DNA of 64,000 bases from Fragum whitleyi (taxonomy: Eukaryota; Mollusca; Bivalvia; Cardiida; Cardiidae), in contig OX411548.1 of the NCBI GenBank assembly GCA_948146395.1, positions 32,434,912-32,498,911 on the forward strand, written 5' to 3'. The first letter of the stretch is position 1, and each line of letters begins with the position of its first letter. Of this stretch, positions 1 through 10,970 are shown piece after piece. The notes below the pieces were generated by a model. The model ran no database searches. It was not told where the DNA came from and saw only the letters and a list, made by a program, of their open reading frames with translations. Made by a program: the position numbers and the translations under genes.

Positions 1-2117
1 CATTTTTACAAGTGATTTTACATTTCATAGCAATCAAGGATCAAGTGTTGTAGATTATTTGCTATTACAAAATTATAATTTAGATTTTGTGACGAATTAA
101 GTATTTTAATTCCAAATGTGAGTTTTTCGACCACTCTGGTCCATCATTCTCATTTAAGAAATATAATTGTCATAATCGATAAAAAAATACTGAAAGTAAA
201 ATAATAATTCAACACATATAAAATTTGATGAACGCAAAATTGAAAGTTATAAAGCAATGATTTTTTCAAGGGAAAATGATTTAAAAACACTTATAGAAAA
301 CTTAGATAATAACCTAGGAGTATATATGATAACAGAAGACTTCATAAAAATTATGCAAAATTGTACAGAACAAGTTTTCTGTAAAACAATCTATACAAAA
401 TAGAATAAATACACTAAAGATAAAAATAAACATCGGTTTAATGCAGAATGCAACGAAGCACGTAAAGCATTTATAAAACAAGAAATAATTATAATCGAAA
501 TAAAAATAACGATCATTTGCGATCAGAATATTTAAGATCAAAAGCCCGGTATAACATAATTAAGAAGAAAAATGTAGCGCAATTTATGAGCAAGAAAATA
601 AAACATTAACTAGCCCCAGTAAATACAATCCATGAGAATTTTGGTAAAAAATTAAAAAGGCAGAAATCGAAAAGACAATGTCATCACTGTTCAACGATCT
701 TATTTTTATTGTTCGTAAATGATATTGAAAACAATTTTAACTCAAATATTGATGGATTGTTTACTTGACAACATTAAATTGTTTATTCTACTATTTCCTG
801 ACGACGTTGTGTTATTTGCAGCAACGCCTCAAGCCCTCCAATCCCTATTAAATGACCTCCAAACCTATTGTGATAGATGGAGTCTTACAGTGTTTACAAA
901 TAAGACAAAGATTATGATTTTTGAACGAGGTCGCAACAGCAGCTATGATTTCATTTATAACGGAACAAAACTAGAAATCGTATCGACTTTTAAATATCTA
1001 GGCGTAAATGTTTTCAAAAATGGAATTTGGAATCGAACCAAACAGAAATTAGCACAACAAGCTCCATTTTCTCTTCTAAACCTTTTTACTGTTTTTGATC
1101 AACTAGATTTAACAATCAATGATAAATGTAAATTATTTGACAACTCAGTAGCGTCCATTTCAAATTAAAAAGCATTGAAGCTATTCACTGTAAATGTATA
1201 TGGAAATTTTTATGTGTTCGTAAAAGCACTAATCTTAATGGCCTATATGGCGAGCTAGGCAGATATCCAATGCAAATCCGAAGAAAATTTATAATCTTAA
1301 AGTATTGGTTAAAATTTGTCAGTTCAAATGGAAATACACTTATTAAATCAGTTTATAAACTGCTGAGAATTGATACGGACAATAATAATAATACATTGAA
1401 CAGATTTAACTGGGCTTCACACATTAAATCATTTTTTGACAAATGCGGTTTATCATACCTATGGGTTAACCAGAACAGTACAACCATTTTATTAAAAACG
1501 GATACTCGATTCTTATGAGCAAGTATGGCATTCCAATATCAGCGATTCGAGTAGGCTTGACCTCTATAGCCAGTGCAAAGATATTTTTGTGTTTGGGCCA
1601 TACCTAGACGAAATTTATAATATAAAACATAGAAAATCTCTAACGCAGTTTAGACTTTCATCCCATGATCTTTTAATCGAACGAGGTAGACATTTGAACA
1701 TTCCAATAGAACAAAGCATCTGTTAACATTGCAATATGATTAAAATTGAAAATGGGTATCATTTCCTACTAGTATGTCCAAATACCGTGAATTATGAAAA
1801 CAAATTATTAGTGAGTATTTCTGCAGATGGCCAACTTTGCATAAATTTAAATACATTATGTCTTCAAAAACACAAACGACGCTTCAAATTTTGGCAAAAT
1901 TCATACACTAAGTTTTTGAAATTCGACCCGAAACCTAACATTTTTTTTCAACAAAAATCATTTTTTAGAAATATAAATACCGTTTATTTCGGAATAACCT
2001 TCTTTTGAAAATGTAACATGATTGTTTTCTCCATGCATGTATTATGTTTATGTTATTTTGTTTATCAGCTATGAACTTGTAAATTTATGCTGAATAAAAT
2101 TGAGTTGAAAAAAGTTG
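1..2117 (+). mobile_element. Decayed non-LTR retrotransposon (LINE) relic
   Basis: Fragments of one LINE ORF2 can be read in order with frameshifts. The end of an APE endonuclease (GSSVVDYLL near 39-66, then a FDHSGPSF block near 137-160) is followed by a linker starting WDERKIESYKAMI near 225. A late reverse-transcriptase block LFLLFVNDIEN lies near 701-730, then PDDVVLFA with KTKIMIFERG and FKYLGVNV at 800-1010, and a C-terminal SSHDLLIERGRH / Cys-His finger remnant at 1660-1800. The early RT blocks between the linker and LFLLFVNDI are missing, so there is an internal deletion. The 3' end is a short TTGAG-type repeat after AATAAAATTGAG near 2092-2117. It is a different family from the intact LINE downstream. 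The 5' end lies outside the window. The relic cannot code for an active protein. Confidence 0.85.
719..1168 (+). pseudogene. Reverse transcriptase fragment of the decayed LINE
   Basis: This is an open stretch of 149 codons. It contains the RT catalytic box in the form PDDVVLFA (the Y-A before the two aspartates is altered), followed by LLNDLQTYCDRWSLTV, a KTKIMIF block and FKYLGVNV. This order is typical of the palm-thumb region of CR1/Jockey-group reverse transcriptases. The frame is broken before and after it. It is a remnant, not a functional gene. Confidence 0.8.
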
Positions 2118-2939
2118 AGTTGAGTACTGTGAAATTGTAACTATAGCCTCTGTCTGGCGCGTTGAATGTTACATGTTCAAAGAGTTACAGATAAGAAAGT
2201 GTAAAATCATTCTAAAATCTTTACTTCTAAATGAAACCCCACTTGTTGGTACTTATTTGAATCGTCTTGGAAAGACGAGTCTAATGAGTACCAATGATAG
2301 ATGGTTTTTGATATAATTATTATCAAATACCTTTGTTCTAAATTCGAAAATAGCCCCTCTATCTGAAGCTCTGTGTTGAAATATTTTTGTCATATAATGG
2401 TTTGATAACACAATTACCATTACCCGAAATTCATTTATTAGGACAAGGAAATTTGAGATTAAAAAAAAATCGAAATCTCGACATTGACGAGATCAATGTA
2501 ATTGATAAAACAAACTATTCTTACTATCATTTATTGAAAATGCTTCTGATATCCATGGCTCAATAAATATTCCAGTTGAGCTTTAGCCATGTCAAAAATA
2601 TAAGGGTAGGAAGCCAGAGTGATTCCGACCAATCGACCCGACTTCCTCCGGCCATCATGTCGACCCAAACTCGAGTTAAATGCCTCAACGTCAATTTTGG
2701 GGTTGTTTTATTATAATGTTATCGAAGATTGATAACTGTCCTGTTTGAAATATTTAATCGTAAAGGGTGGACATCGAATTGTCTATAATAAACGTTGTGA
2801 ATAACTGAAACATCCATCTTTTTTCCGAGTTTTACTTGAAATGGTTGTATGTATTTGTGAAGATGTGCACTGATCTTATGGGAACATTTAACTAGCGGTA
2901 TTTGATAGGAGTTCACAGTTTATAACATATAAAAACATT
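2118..2939. other. Non-coding stretch, nothing recognised
   Basis: AT-rich sequence between the LINE relic and the repeat array. I see no long open frame with domain-like content, no tRNA-like fold and no strong inverted repeat. Confidence 0.5.
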
Positions 2940-5860
2940 AATGACAAAAGCAATCAAGAGTGGGTCTGACGTTCATGACCTCACTATTTTGCCCCGAGAC
3001 GCCGGACATCTCAATTTAATTTGACAGGAAATTGACTGAAGTTATGCTATTCTACTTGAACTTGATGAATTAGTCTTAGTCAGAAGGCATACAATTCAAC
3101 TTATGCAATTTTCTAAGAAGTCAGACATCTTTGATAGAAAATATAATCAAAGTCTCAAAACGTTTTAATTGCCCCTAGTACATGTACATAAAGGCATTTT
3201 TTATCATGACACAGACTAAAAAGCCACAAATACACATAGTCTCTGGAAAAAGAATATTCTGTGAAAGTTTCAGATGAATGTATGAATTTAAAAAAGAGGG
3301 TTTCGTTAACAAGAAAGTTTACATTTAGGTCCCTTTTCCCTGACGCAGTATCAAATCACCAGACCACATCAATGCGCACATTGTCAGATGATGTAGAATA
3401 CTAAGTGAAAATTGCATATCATCCCATGTAGAAATGATGCAGTTCTGTTAACAAAGAATCTACAATGATGCTCCTTTTATCATGACGCGGCATGTGACTA
3501 CACAGCCACAAATGCACAAGATCATTGGAAAAAGAATATTTTGTGAAAGTTTCAGATGAAATAGTCCAATAATAAAAGAGGAGTTTTGATCACAAGGATG
3601 TTTACATTAAGGCCCCTTTTACTATGACGTAGTATGAAATCACTAGAAATCAATATTGACATGGCCAGATGATGTAGAATTTTTCATTTTCTTCCACGTA
3701 TGAATGAAGGCGTTGTGTTTACAAAGAAAGTACATATAGGCTTCTTTTTTTATAAAGACGCGGCATTAAGCCCAAAACGCCACAAATGTATATAGTCACT
3801 GAAAAAAGAATATTCAGTGAAAGTTTCAGATTAATGTATCCATTAATAAAAGAGGAATTTTGTTAAGAAAGTTTACATTCACTTCCTTTTTAGCTCACCT
3901 GAGCGAGCTTTTATGGTCGAGTGATGTCCGTCGTCCGTCGTGTGTCGTGTGTCGTGCGTCGTGTGTCGTCAACATTTACCTTGTAGACACTCTAAAAGCC
4001 ATATTTTTTGCCCTATCAACATGAAATTTGGTCAGAATGATTGTCTTGATAAAATCTCGGACAAGTTCGAAATTGGGTCAAGTGGGGTCAAAAATGAGGT
4101 CACGGGGTCAAATCTTAGAAAAACCTTGTAGACACTCTAGAGGCCATATTTTTTTTTTCGATCAACCTGAAATTTGGTCAGAATGATTGTCTTGATAAAA
4201 TCTCGGACGAGTTCGAAATTGGGTCAAGTAGGGTCAAAAATAAGGTCAAGGGGTCAAATCTTAGAAAAACTTTGTAGACACTCTAGAAGCCATATTTTTC
4301 GTCCGATCGATCTGAAATGTTGTCAGAATGATTGTCTTGATAAAATCTTGGGCAAGTTCGAATTTGGGTCAAGTAGGGTCAAAAATAAGGTCAATGGTTC
4401 AAACCTTAGAAAAACCTTGTAGACAGGCTAGAAGCCATATTTTTCGTCCGATCGACATGAAATTTTGTCAGAATGATTGTCTTGATAAACTCTTTGGCAA
4501 GTTGGAATTTGGGTCAAGTATGATCAAAAATAAGTTCACAGGGGCAAATCTTAGAAAAACCTTGTAGACTATCTACAGGCCATATTTTTTGTCCGATAAG
4601 CCTGAAGTTTGGTCAGAGTGATTGTCTTAATAAAATCTCGGACAAGTTAGAATTTGGGTCAAGTAGGGTCAAAAATAAGGTCACGGGGTCAAATCTTAGA
4701 AAAACCTTGTAGACGCTCTAGAGGCCATAATTTGCTCAATCAACCTGAAATTTTGTCAGAATTATTGCCTTGATAAAATCCCTGATAAGTTTAAAATTGG
4801 GTCAAGTAGGGTCAAAAATAAGGTCACGGGGTCAAATCTTAGAAAAACCTTGTAGACACTTAAGAAGCCATATTTTTTGCCTGATCAGCCTGAAAATTGG
4901 TCAGAATGATTGTCTTGATGAAATCTCGGACGAGTTCGAAATTGGGTCAAGTAGGGTCAAAAAAGAGGAAACTGGATCAAACCTTAGAAAAACCTTGAAG
5001 ACAGGCTAGATGCCATATTTTTTGCCTGATCAACCTGAAATTTGGTCAGAATGATTGTCTTGATTAAATCACGGACAAGTTTGAAAATGGGTCAAGTGGG
5101 GTCAAAAATGAGGCACGGGGTCAAATCTTTGAAAAACCTTGAAGACACTCTCAAACTCGTATTTTTTGCTCAATCAACCTGAAAAATGAAATCTAGGTCA
5201 ACTTTAAAATTGGGTCAAGTGGGGTCAAAAACTAGGTCATGGGATCAAATCTTAGAAAAACCTTGTAAGCATTGTAGAGGCATCAGGTTTTGCCCAATCA
5301 ACCTGAAATTTTGTCAGAATTCCTCATCCTTTCTAAGTCTACTTTAAACAGATTTTTGACAGTTCACTCAGGTGAGCGATTTAGGACCACTATGGCCCTC
5401 TTGTTTCTATGACGCAGTATAAAATCACCAGCCCACACTAATATACACATTGTCGTGATGAAGAATACTAAGTGAAATTTTGATTAATTTCCATGCATAT
5501 AAGATGAATGAAAACTTAAAGTTTAATTTCAAATATAGGCACCTTTTCTCGTGACGCTCAATTGACCAGATTTTTTAAGAGAGCAATCATTGTGATGATA
5601 CAATTATCTGAGCAAGTTTGAAGTCGACGATATCAAAATTGTGGACTTAAAAGTGTGAAAGAGGTGTCCTATTTAAATCTTCAGTTAGCCCCTTTTCCCG
5701 TGATAGTTGTCAGATCAGGCCCATTATAGAATGGAAGGATCATTATATAGATACAATCATTCTGAGCAAGTTCAAAGAACGTTAACGAGGATTTTCTTAT
5801 TGTTTTTTTTTCATTTATTATCATATGGCCCTTTTTCCTGAGAACCTTGACGGATCAGAT
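2940..5860. repeat. Diverged tandem array (about 280-bp then about 160-bp units), interrupted
   Basis: A unit with GTGAAAGTTTCAGATGAA and a CCCTTTTCCCTGACGCAGTAT box recurs near 3262, 3545 and 3820, giving a period of about 280 bp. It resumes after the inserted element, near 5405-5520 (GACGCAGTATAAAATCACCAG). From about 5560 it passes into a second unit type with CTTTTCCCGTGA, GACGGATCAGA and CATTCTGAGCAAGTT, which is the family seen again at 11.2-12.7 kb and 51.9-53.0 kb. The unit is cut at about 5861 by the LINE. It is non-coding. Confidence 0.7.
3893..5405. mobile_element. Tandem-core element with CTCACCTGAG ends
   Basis: The element begins TTAGCTCACCTGAGCGAGC, followed by a GTCCGTCGTCCGTCGTG run. 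It contains about ten head-to-tail units of roughly 144 bp, marked by CTTGTAGACACTCTAGA near 3978, 4126, 4270, 4415, 4560, 4706, 4849, 4994, 5137 and 5262. It ends CACTCAGGTGAGCGATTTAGG with a GGACCACTATGGCCCTCTTGT tail. The ends are inverted relative to each other. It carries no protein-coding gene; the open frames inside are repeat artefacts. It is inserted in the 280-bp array. The layout resembles non-autonomous, possibly rolling-circle (Helitron-like), elements of bivalves. That class assignment is inference. Confidence 0.75.
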
Positions 5861-5882
5861 TCAATTCAATTCAATTCAATTG
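5861..5882 (-). repeat. LINE 3' microsatellite tail (ATTGA)n
   Basis: TTCAATTCAATTCAATTCAA on the plus strand reads as an ATTGA repeat at the 3' end of the minus-strand LINE. CR1/L2-type LINEs commonly end in short tandem repeats rather than poly(A). Confidence 0.8.
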
Positions 5883-6173
5883 TTTAATATGTAGTTATAG
5901 GCCTCTGGCCCATTATACAAACAATTATAAACATATAAAGACATTCAAGTGGTGCCATGGACATCTGCTTATGTAACATGATATACTAGAAGATGTGGGT
6001 AAATAGGGTCGTCATATTAATATCTTATTCTGCTTGTATAAAAAAATAATATGATACGTGTTTTACTGCTAAGGACACGTAACAGACACAATACAGACGT
6101 TGAACTAAAAATCATAAATACATTTCGTTCAATTAGATTATTATTGTAAAATCTCGCTTTCACTGAATCATTT

Positions 6174-9100
6174 TCAAGAATTATAACTGTTAAATTTTGC
6201 ACGATCTTCCAAGGCTAGATATATAAATTTCGCGACTCTAAATATGATATTTGAATCAGAACTGGACATAAGATTTATACAGTTTTGTGTAATATCTTCA
6301 CCATCTGAAGGTAATAAATCACCTAAAATATTTCTTCTGAGGCTGTCATATGCCTTACATTCAGCCAAAAAGTGAAATTCTGTTTCTATGTTTCGTTTGT
6401 TTTTTGAACTACAGAAATTACATAATCTAAATTGGCGATCTAACCCAATATGGCGCCCTTTCTCTATCATAAGATCATGACTTGATGTTCTGAAGCGTGA
6501 AAGCGCTCGCTTAAAACGAAAAGGAATTTCAATGGAAAGATATTTTTCCGGATTAAGTAAAGATTTAAAGCTTCTGTATGTTTCTGCTTTACTAGTGTTG
6601 TTAAGCGATTCTTGCCATTTTTGGGTATAAATATCGACGACTCTACGTTTAAAAGCTACTATAAATTGATTACTGTCGCCTACATCTTGCGCTATCCACA
6701 CATAGCCGAAACCGAAAGAAAATAAAAGATGTTTTAAATTGCTAGCCCACGTTTTCCTACCTGCCTCATCGAGGGATTTTAGCATCAGATAACAATGGTA
6801 TGGATATCGATTTCTTTCCATTCGGATTAAATTAATCCAATATTTCACACATTGAGTCATGTAAAATGTACATAGAGGTAAGCGTCCGCACTCTCCATAA
6901 ACAAAAACATTTGCAGTTTGCTGGGGAAGAGCACAGTATTTTTTACAAAAATTCAAATGAACAGATTCTATCTTTTCGTAGTATTGGTAACCCCATACTG
7001 GCGAAGCGTAACACAGAATAGGTTTTACAATGCTGTCAAAGAGTTTAAAAATTTCCCTCGGTCTAAAATAACCGAATGACGTTTGATATTTGAAAATACA
7101 CGCAATTGCTTTATTAGCTTGTTTAACAGAACACTCGTGTGTTTTGGACCATGAGAGTTTTGGTGTCATATAAATACCTAAATATTTATAAAAAGAGACG
7201 GTTTCAATTGTGTTTTTTTTATAAAACCATTTCTCATAATTTCTTAGAGTGCCTCCATTTCGAAAAACGACTATTTTAGTTTTTTCTAAATTAATTTGCA
7301 TTTTGATCTTGTCGCAAAAATCAGAAATACAGTTAATTTGTCTCTGTAACTGAATACAACTGTCGCTCATACTAGCAACATCATCTGCATACAAAAGTGC
7401 AAATAAGTCACAAATGTCTTTTGATATGAAAATGCCATTTTGAAAGGTACTTTTCAAATGATCTACCAGATCATTGATCATTATGCAAAAAAGAAGTGGG
7501 CTTGACACACATCCTTGCCGGGTACCAACCGTACACTTGAAATAGTCGCTAAGACCGTCTTGTAATCGAATACATGATTTTAAATTGGCATATAATGAGC
7601 GGAAAACAGTTAGGAAACGTCCGCTAATACTTTTATTTAACAAAGAATACCACAAAACCTCATGTTGTATGGAATCAAAGGCCTTTGAGAAGTCTATAAA
7701 AATGCAATAGAATCTTCCGCCCGGCTTTGACAAATATTTTTGTATTGCTGCAGACAAGGTAAAGATGTGATCTACCGTTGAGTAATTTCGTCTAAAACCT
7801 GCCTGTGATTCGTCTAGAATAGAATTCTCTTCGCAGAATTTATAGAGACGATTATTTAAAACGCTCATAAAAACTTTACTTATTGTATTTATTAGAGAAA
7901 TTCCCCGGTAATTGTTTGGGTTAAATTTTGATCCTTTTTTATGGATTGGTACAATAATGCTTTCTGCCCATTGTCCGGGGACAGTACCCGTGGAAAAAAC
8001 TTCATTAAATAGCTGTAGTAAGTAGGGTATGATTGAGTTTGCCGTATGCTTCAACATATTAGAACTGATGCCATCAGGTCCCGGCGCCTTATTGCTATTC
8101 AAATTAAATAAAGCATGGGTTATCTCCCTTTCCGTTATATCAACATTCAAACAATCACTATTAAAGTCATATCGACGGATATTATATTCATTAAATGATT
8201 CGCTTTCTTGGCTTAATAGATTCTGGAAATGATTATACCATTGATTGTTTGTTATATTGTCTGTTACATTACTGGGTGAACTATTCTTAGACAATTTTAT
8301 CAACCTCCAAAATTTTTCAGGATTTTCACTTGAACTAACAAGATCATTGCGTTTTTCTCTTGCAAATATTAATTTTGAATCTCTACATACATTTTTGAAT
8401 TGATTTTTCGCCATATGAAAAAGAGTCAAGTCACTCATGTCATTACTTATCCTGAAATTTCTTAAACATTTGTATTTTTTATATTTTGCAATAGCGCAAT
8501 CTTCGTTCCACCACGGAGGCTGTACATCGTTAATTGATTGGTTATTGAGGCGCCGACGTTTGAAAGTGCATGCACTCTTAAATATATTCTGAAGAGAGGT
8601 CAATAGATCAATCGCAGTTGAAGAATTTAACTTTTCGTAAAATGGTCCGATTAATTCCGAAAATTTACGATCAAAATGTGACGTATCATTTGAATTCCAA
8701 AATAATCTTTTATATTCATTAATTTGAATGATATTATGATCTGTATTTGTGTCTGTTATTATGTCATATCTAAAAAATGAAAGTGTACAAACGAGAGGAC
8801 AGTGTACTGAAAATAGACAATCATCAACTTTAAAATATGTCACACATTGAAAAATAGAGGATGAAGAAAGCATGTAATCTACAACACTCGCCCCCTCGTT
8901 TGCAAAACAAGTGAATTCACCATTTCGATCATCAAATAATCTACCATTAAACAAATGTATATCAAATGTGCAGCATAAATCTATGAGGGATAATCCAAAC
9001 TTATTATAATGCTTATCCTTAGATTTTCTCGTTAGTTCAAAATCATCTGATGGGTAGTCTACATTACAATGGAAAATATTCAAAACTTCATCATTCGGGA

Positions 9101-9605
9101 TATAATCTAGTAAGTCCTTGACTCGTGCATTCAAATCTCCCGCAATGAATAATTTAACATCCGGATACATGCTCATGATATATGAGATTTTTTCGCTAAG
9201 CAATTCGATTCCATCGTTTTCCTGTAAGTTATATATTGGCGACTTTTCGGGCGAAATGTAAGTGAATAAAAATACAATATCTTTACCAAATGTGAAATTT
9301 GAGCTTCTGAGTAAAAGGACAACGCATTCGTCTAATTCATGTAATACGCGTTTGACAAGACCTTTTTGTAATAGATCGTTCTTTACAAGAACGGTAACTC
9401 CGCCTGAATTTCGTTTAGCTCGCGGCGATCGTTTTCGAATAAAGTCAAAATGGGAATACTCTTGCAAAACGTTATCAAACTCCTTTTCTTCAGAAGCCCA
9501 AGTCTCGCACATACCAAAAAGGTCAAATTTTTTGACATATTGCAGAAAAAAAGGTTCATATTTATATTTCATGAAGCCTTCTATATTTACACATGAAATA
9601 TTCAC
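6174..9605 (-). CDS. LINE ORF2: AP-endonuclease and reverse transcriptase polyprotein
   Basis: 1143 open codons. Residues 1-270 form an APE-type endonuclease: SCVNIEG at 4-10, a CETW box, GDLNAR at 156-161, a SVVDY box, and SVHCPL at 266-271, where most relatives have SDH. Reverse transcriptase follows, with NNYRGISLIN, FIDFSKAFDS at 636-645, a GTRQGC..SPLLF box and the catalytic YADD at 739-742. A finger of the form C-x2-C...H-x4-C begins at C1062. The enzyme would nick target DNA and reverse-transcribe the LINE RNA there. The first codon of this open stretch is GTG; the first in-frame ATG is codon 12, which would cut off the first endonuclease strand. The frame is continuous with ORF1 except for one UAG. 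The SVH variant may impair nicking. It shows no internal stops. Confidence 0.92.
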   Translation of the reverse strand: MNISCVNIEGFMKYKYEPFFLQYVKKFDLFGMCETWASEEKEFDNVLQEYSHFDFIRKRSPRAKRNSGGVTVLVKNDLLQKGLVKRVLHELDECVVLLLRSSNFTFGKDIVFLFTYISPEKSPIYNLQENDGIELLSEKISYIMSMYPDVKLFIAGDLNARVKDLLDYIPNDEVLNIFHCNVDYPSDDFELTRKSKDKHYNKFGLSLIDLCCTFDIHLFNGRLFDDRNGEFTCFANEGASVVDYMLSSSSIFQCVTYFKVDDCLFSVHCPLVCTLSFFRYDIITDTNTDHNIIQINEYKRLFWNSNDTSHFDRKFSELIGPFYEKLNSSTAIDLLTSLQNIFKSACTFKRRRLNNQSINDVQPPWWNEDCAIAKYKKYKCLRNFRISNDMSDLTLFHMAKNQFKNVCRDSKLIFAREKRNDLVSSSENPEKFWRLIKLSKNSSPSNVTDNITNNQWYNHFQNLLSQESESFNEYNIRRYDFNSDCLNVDITEREITHALFNLNSNKAPGPDGISSNMLKHTANSIIPYLLQLFNEVFSTGTVPGQWAESIIVPIHKKGSKFNPNNYRGISLINTISKVFMSVLNNRLYKFCEENSILDESQAGFRRNYSTVDHIFTLSAAIQKYLSKPGGRFYCIFIDFSKAFDSIQHEVLWYSLLNKSISGRFLTVFRSLYANLKSCIRLQDGLSDYFKCTVGTRQGCVSSPLLFCIMINDLVDHLKSTFQNGIFISKDICDLFALLYADDVASMSDSCIQLQRQINCISDFCDKIKMQINLEKTKIVVFRNGGTLRNYEKWFYKKNTIETVSFYKYLGIYMTPKLSWSKTHECSVKQANKAIACIFKYQTSFGYFRPREIFKLFDSIVKPILCYASPVWGYQYYEKIESVHLNFCKKYCALPQQTANVFVYGECGRLPLCTFYMTQCVKYWINLIRMERNRYPYHCYLMLKSLDEAGRKTWASNLKHLLFSFGFGYVWIAQDVGDSNQFIVAFKRRVVDIYTQKWQESLNNTSKAETYRSFKSLLNPEKYLSIEIPFRFKRALSRFRTSSHDLMIEKGRHIGLDRQFRLCNFCSSKNKRNIETEFHFLAECKAYDSLRRNILGDLLPSDGEDITQNCINLMSSSDSNIIFRVAKFIYLALEDRAKFNSYNS

Positions 9606-9695
9606 ATCGAGTTTAACAGGGGGAGTCGATAAAGGGTTACTAAATTTATTGTTGTCTCTGCGTGTTTCATATGCTTTCGAGCCTCGGCCTATTTC

Positions 9696-9698
9696 CTA
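9696..9698 (-). promoter_or_regulatory. Single in-frame UAG between LINE ORF1 and ORF2
   Basis: Codon-by-codon reading gives GAC GAA UAG GAA AUA and then 28 more sense codons before the GTG of ORF2 at 9605, all in one frame (90 nt between). No AUG lies in frame between the UAG and the endonuclease. ORF2 could therefore be made by UAG readthrough, or the UAG is a point mutation in a one-ORF element. Confidence 0.6.
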
Positions 9699-10970
9699 TT
9701 CGTCACATTGGACGGGTCTCTTTAACTCAAAGTCATATGTATACCTGATACCGTCCACTACAAGTTTATCAAACCGATAGAAGGCAGTTTTATCTTCATC
9801 TAAAGATTGTTTCAAAAACGGATAAAGAGCAGTCCGTATTTTAGTGACTCTTGAGGGGAAATCTTCCACTATTCTTGTAGTTATAACACCATCTCCAGTT
9901 TTGTCTTTTCGATACGCACGATATGCGGTAAGTACGGAATCTCGGTCTTTGAAGAACGAAAATTTTACTATTATGGGTTTGGGGGATGGCCCCCCGGGCA
10001 ATCTGTGGGCTCTTTCAATCGACACGGAAGAGCCATCCATATTCAACTTTGTTATCTCTTCCCGAACCTTGTTTTCTGTTTCTGTCCACGATTCGTTCTC
10101 ATCCTCGCTCACACCATAGAATTTCAAATTATCGCGCCGCGATTGTGCTTCAAGGCGCTCACTTTGCCTCTGTGCGTCCTTAGCTACCCTTTTCACCTCA
10201 TCCACAGTTATTGTCAAATTCTTAACTTCTCGTGCTAGTTTCATATTCTCCTCTTTTAGCTTTGTATTCTCTAATGTGAGTGATTTGACAGACTTATCAA
10301 GATTGTCAAACTTTTCTTTCATTGATTTCACATCTCTATGAATCTCCAACAGCAATGCATTTGTGCTTAACTGAGAAGGATCTACTATTCTGGGGCCATG
10401 TTCGAGGATAGTCGATGTATCTGACAGAGAGCTCTCATCAGGGTCGACTTGGTGTTCTTGTGACAGAGTGTGAGGCTGCGTGAGTTGTGAGTCACTATTT
10501 GACGTATTAGTTGTATTATTGAACCATTGATTGAGATCAGCTTGTCGTTGGTTTGATCGTGTACGGGGTGGAGAGCTAACTACACTTGCATAGCTTGTTT
10601 CGTCTACTAACCTGCTGTTTCTTTTTTCACGAGTATTAACATTCAACTCTGCTCGTTCTCTTGGAGTACGATCACTTCGATTGCTATATGAACCTCTGCT
10701 GCTTGCCGAAACTCCGCTTCGTCCACCCTTATCTACAGGACCTGGGTTCGATTCTATACACTCAGCACAAAGGAGGAAAAATAGCACAAACCGGATGCAT
10801 AGTGGTATTTTATTCAAGTTCATGCTCAGATATTCGATATATAATTTGGATTTATTTGGTTGGTGAAAACATCCTATTCTTGCTCTATAAGTACTAAGGT
10901 CGACGCCCATTGTTGATCGTTTGTTGTCGCCAGACAAACCTGTCTGACTAGTTCTATATATAGAATACAC
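9696..10970 (-). CDS. LINE ORF1: L1-type RNA-binding protein with N-terminal 2A-like motif
   Basis: 424 open codons. The frame opens at GTG; in-frame ATGs are at codon 21 (10910) and codon 50 (10823), and the last immediately precedes the 2A-like segment. A hydrophobic stretch at 56-70 runs into IESNPGP (72-78), a ribosome-skipping-type motif. Residues 80-200 are low-complexity and polar. A heptad-rich coiled coil spans about 205-275. An RRM-like region begins RRDNLKFYGVSE at 278, followed by a C-terminal domain to about 420. This is the trimeric nucleic-acid chaperone layout of L1 ORF1p (Transposase_22). It would coat LINE RNA and accompany ORF2. The stop is UAG, and reading on gives 30 codons in frame with ORF2. 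I favour the start at 10823 or 10910. Confidence 0.88.
   Translation of the reverse strand: MYSIYRTSQTGLSGDNKRSTMGVDLSTYRARIGCFHQPNKSKLYIEYLSMNLNKIPLCIRFVLFFLLCAECIESNPGPVDKGGRSGVSASSRGSYSNRSDRTPRERAELNVNTREKRNSRLVDETSYASVVSSPPRTRSNQRQADLNQWFNNTTNTSNSDSQLTQPHTLSQEHQVDPDESSLSDTSTILEHGPRIVDPSQLSTNALLLEIHRDVKSMKEKFDNLDKSVKSLTLENTKLKEENMKLAREVKNLTITVDEVKRVAKDAQRQSERLEAQSRRDNLKFYGVSEDENESWTETENKVREEITKLNMDGSSVSIERAHRLPGGPSPKPIIVKFSFFKDRDSVLTAYRAYRKDKTGDGVITTRIVEDFPSRVTKIRTALYPFLKQSLDEDKTAFYRFDKLVVDGIRYTYDFELKRPVQCDE
10737..10823 (-). other. 2A-like (NPGP) translational-recoding motif at ORF1 N-terminus
   Basis: From the ATG at 10823 the peptide has a 15-20-residue hydrophobic, signal-like stretch followed directly by ECIESNPGP. 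Canonical 2A is D-V/I-E-x-N-P-G-P. Here I-E-S-N-P-G-P is intact but the aspartate position is Cys. Such motifs at the ORF1 N-terminus are known in CR1/L2-type LINEs of sea urchin, amphioxus and molluscs, where ribosomes skip the last Gly-Pro bond. Activity of this variant is not shown by sequence. Confidence 0.7.

Noticed and set aside
3893..5405. CRISPR-like regular repeats
   Set aside because: Units are contiguous tandem copies of about 144 bp without distinct spacers, in a eukaryotic context.
9262..10897. Several plus-strand open frames of 60-170 codons
   Set aside because: They are antisense to the LINE ORF1 and ORF2, which have clear domains on the minus strand.
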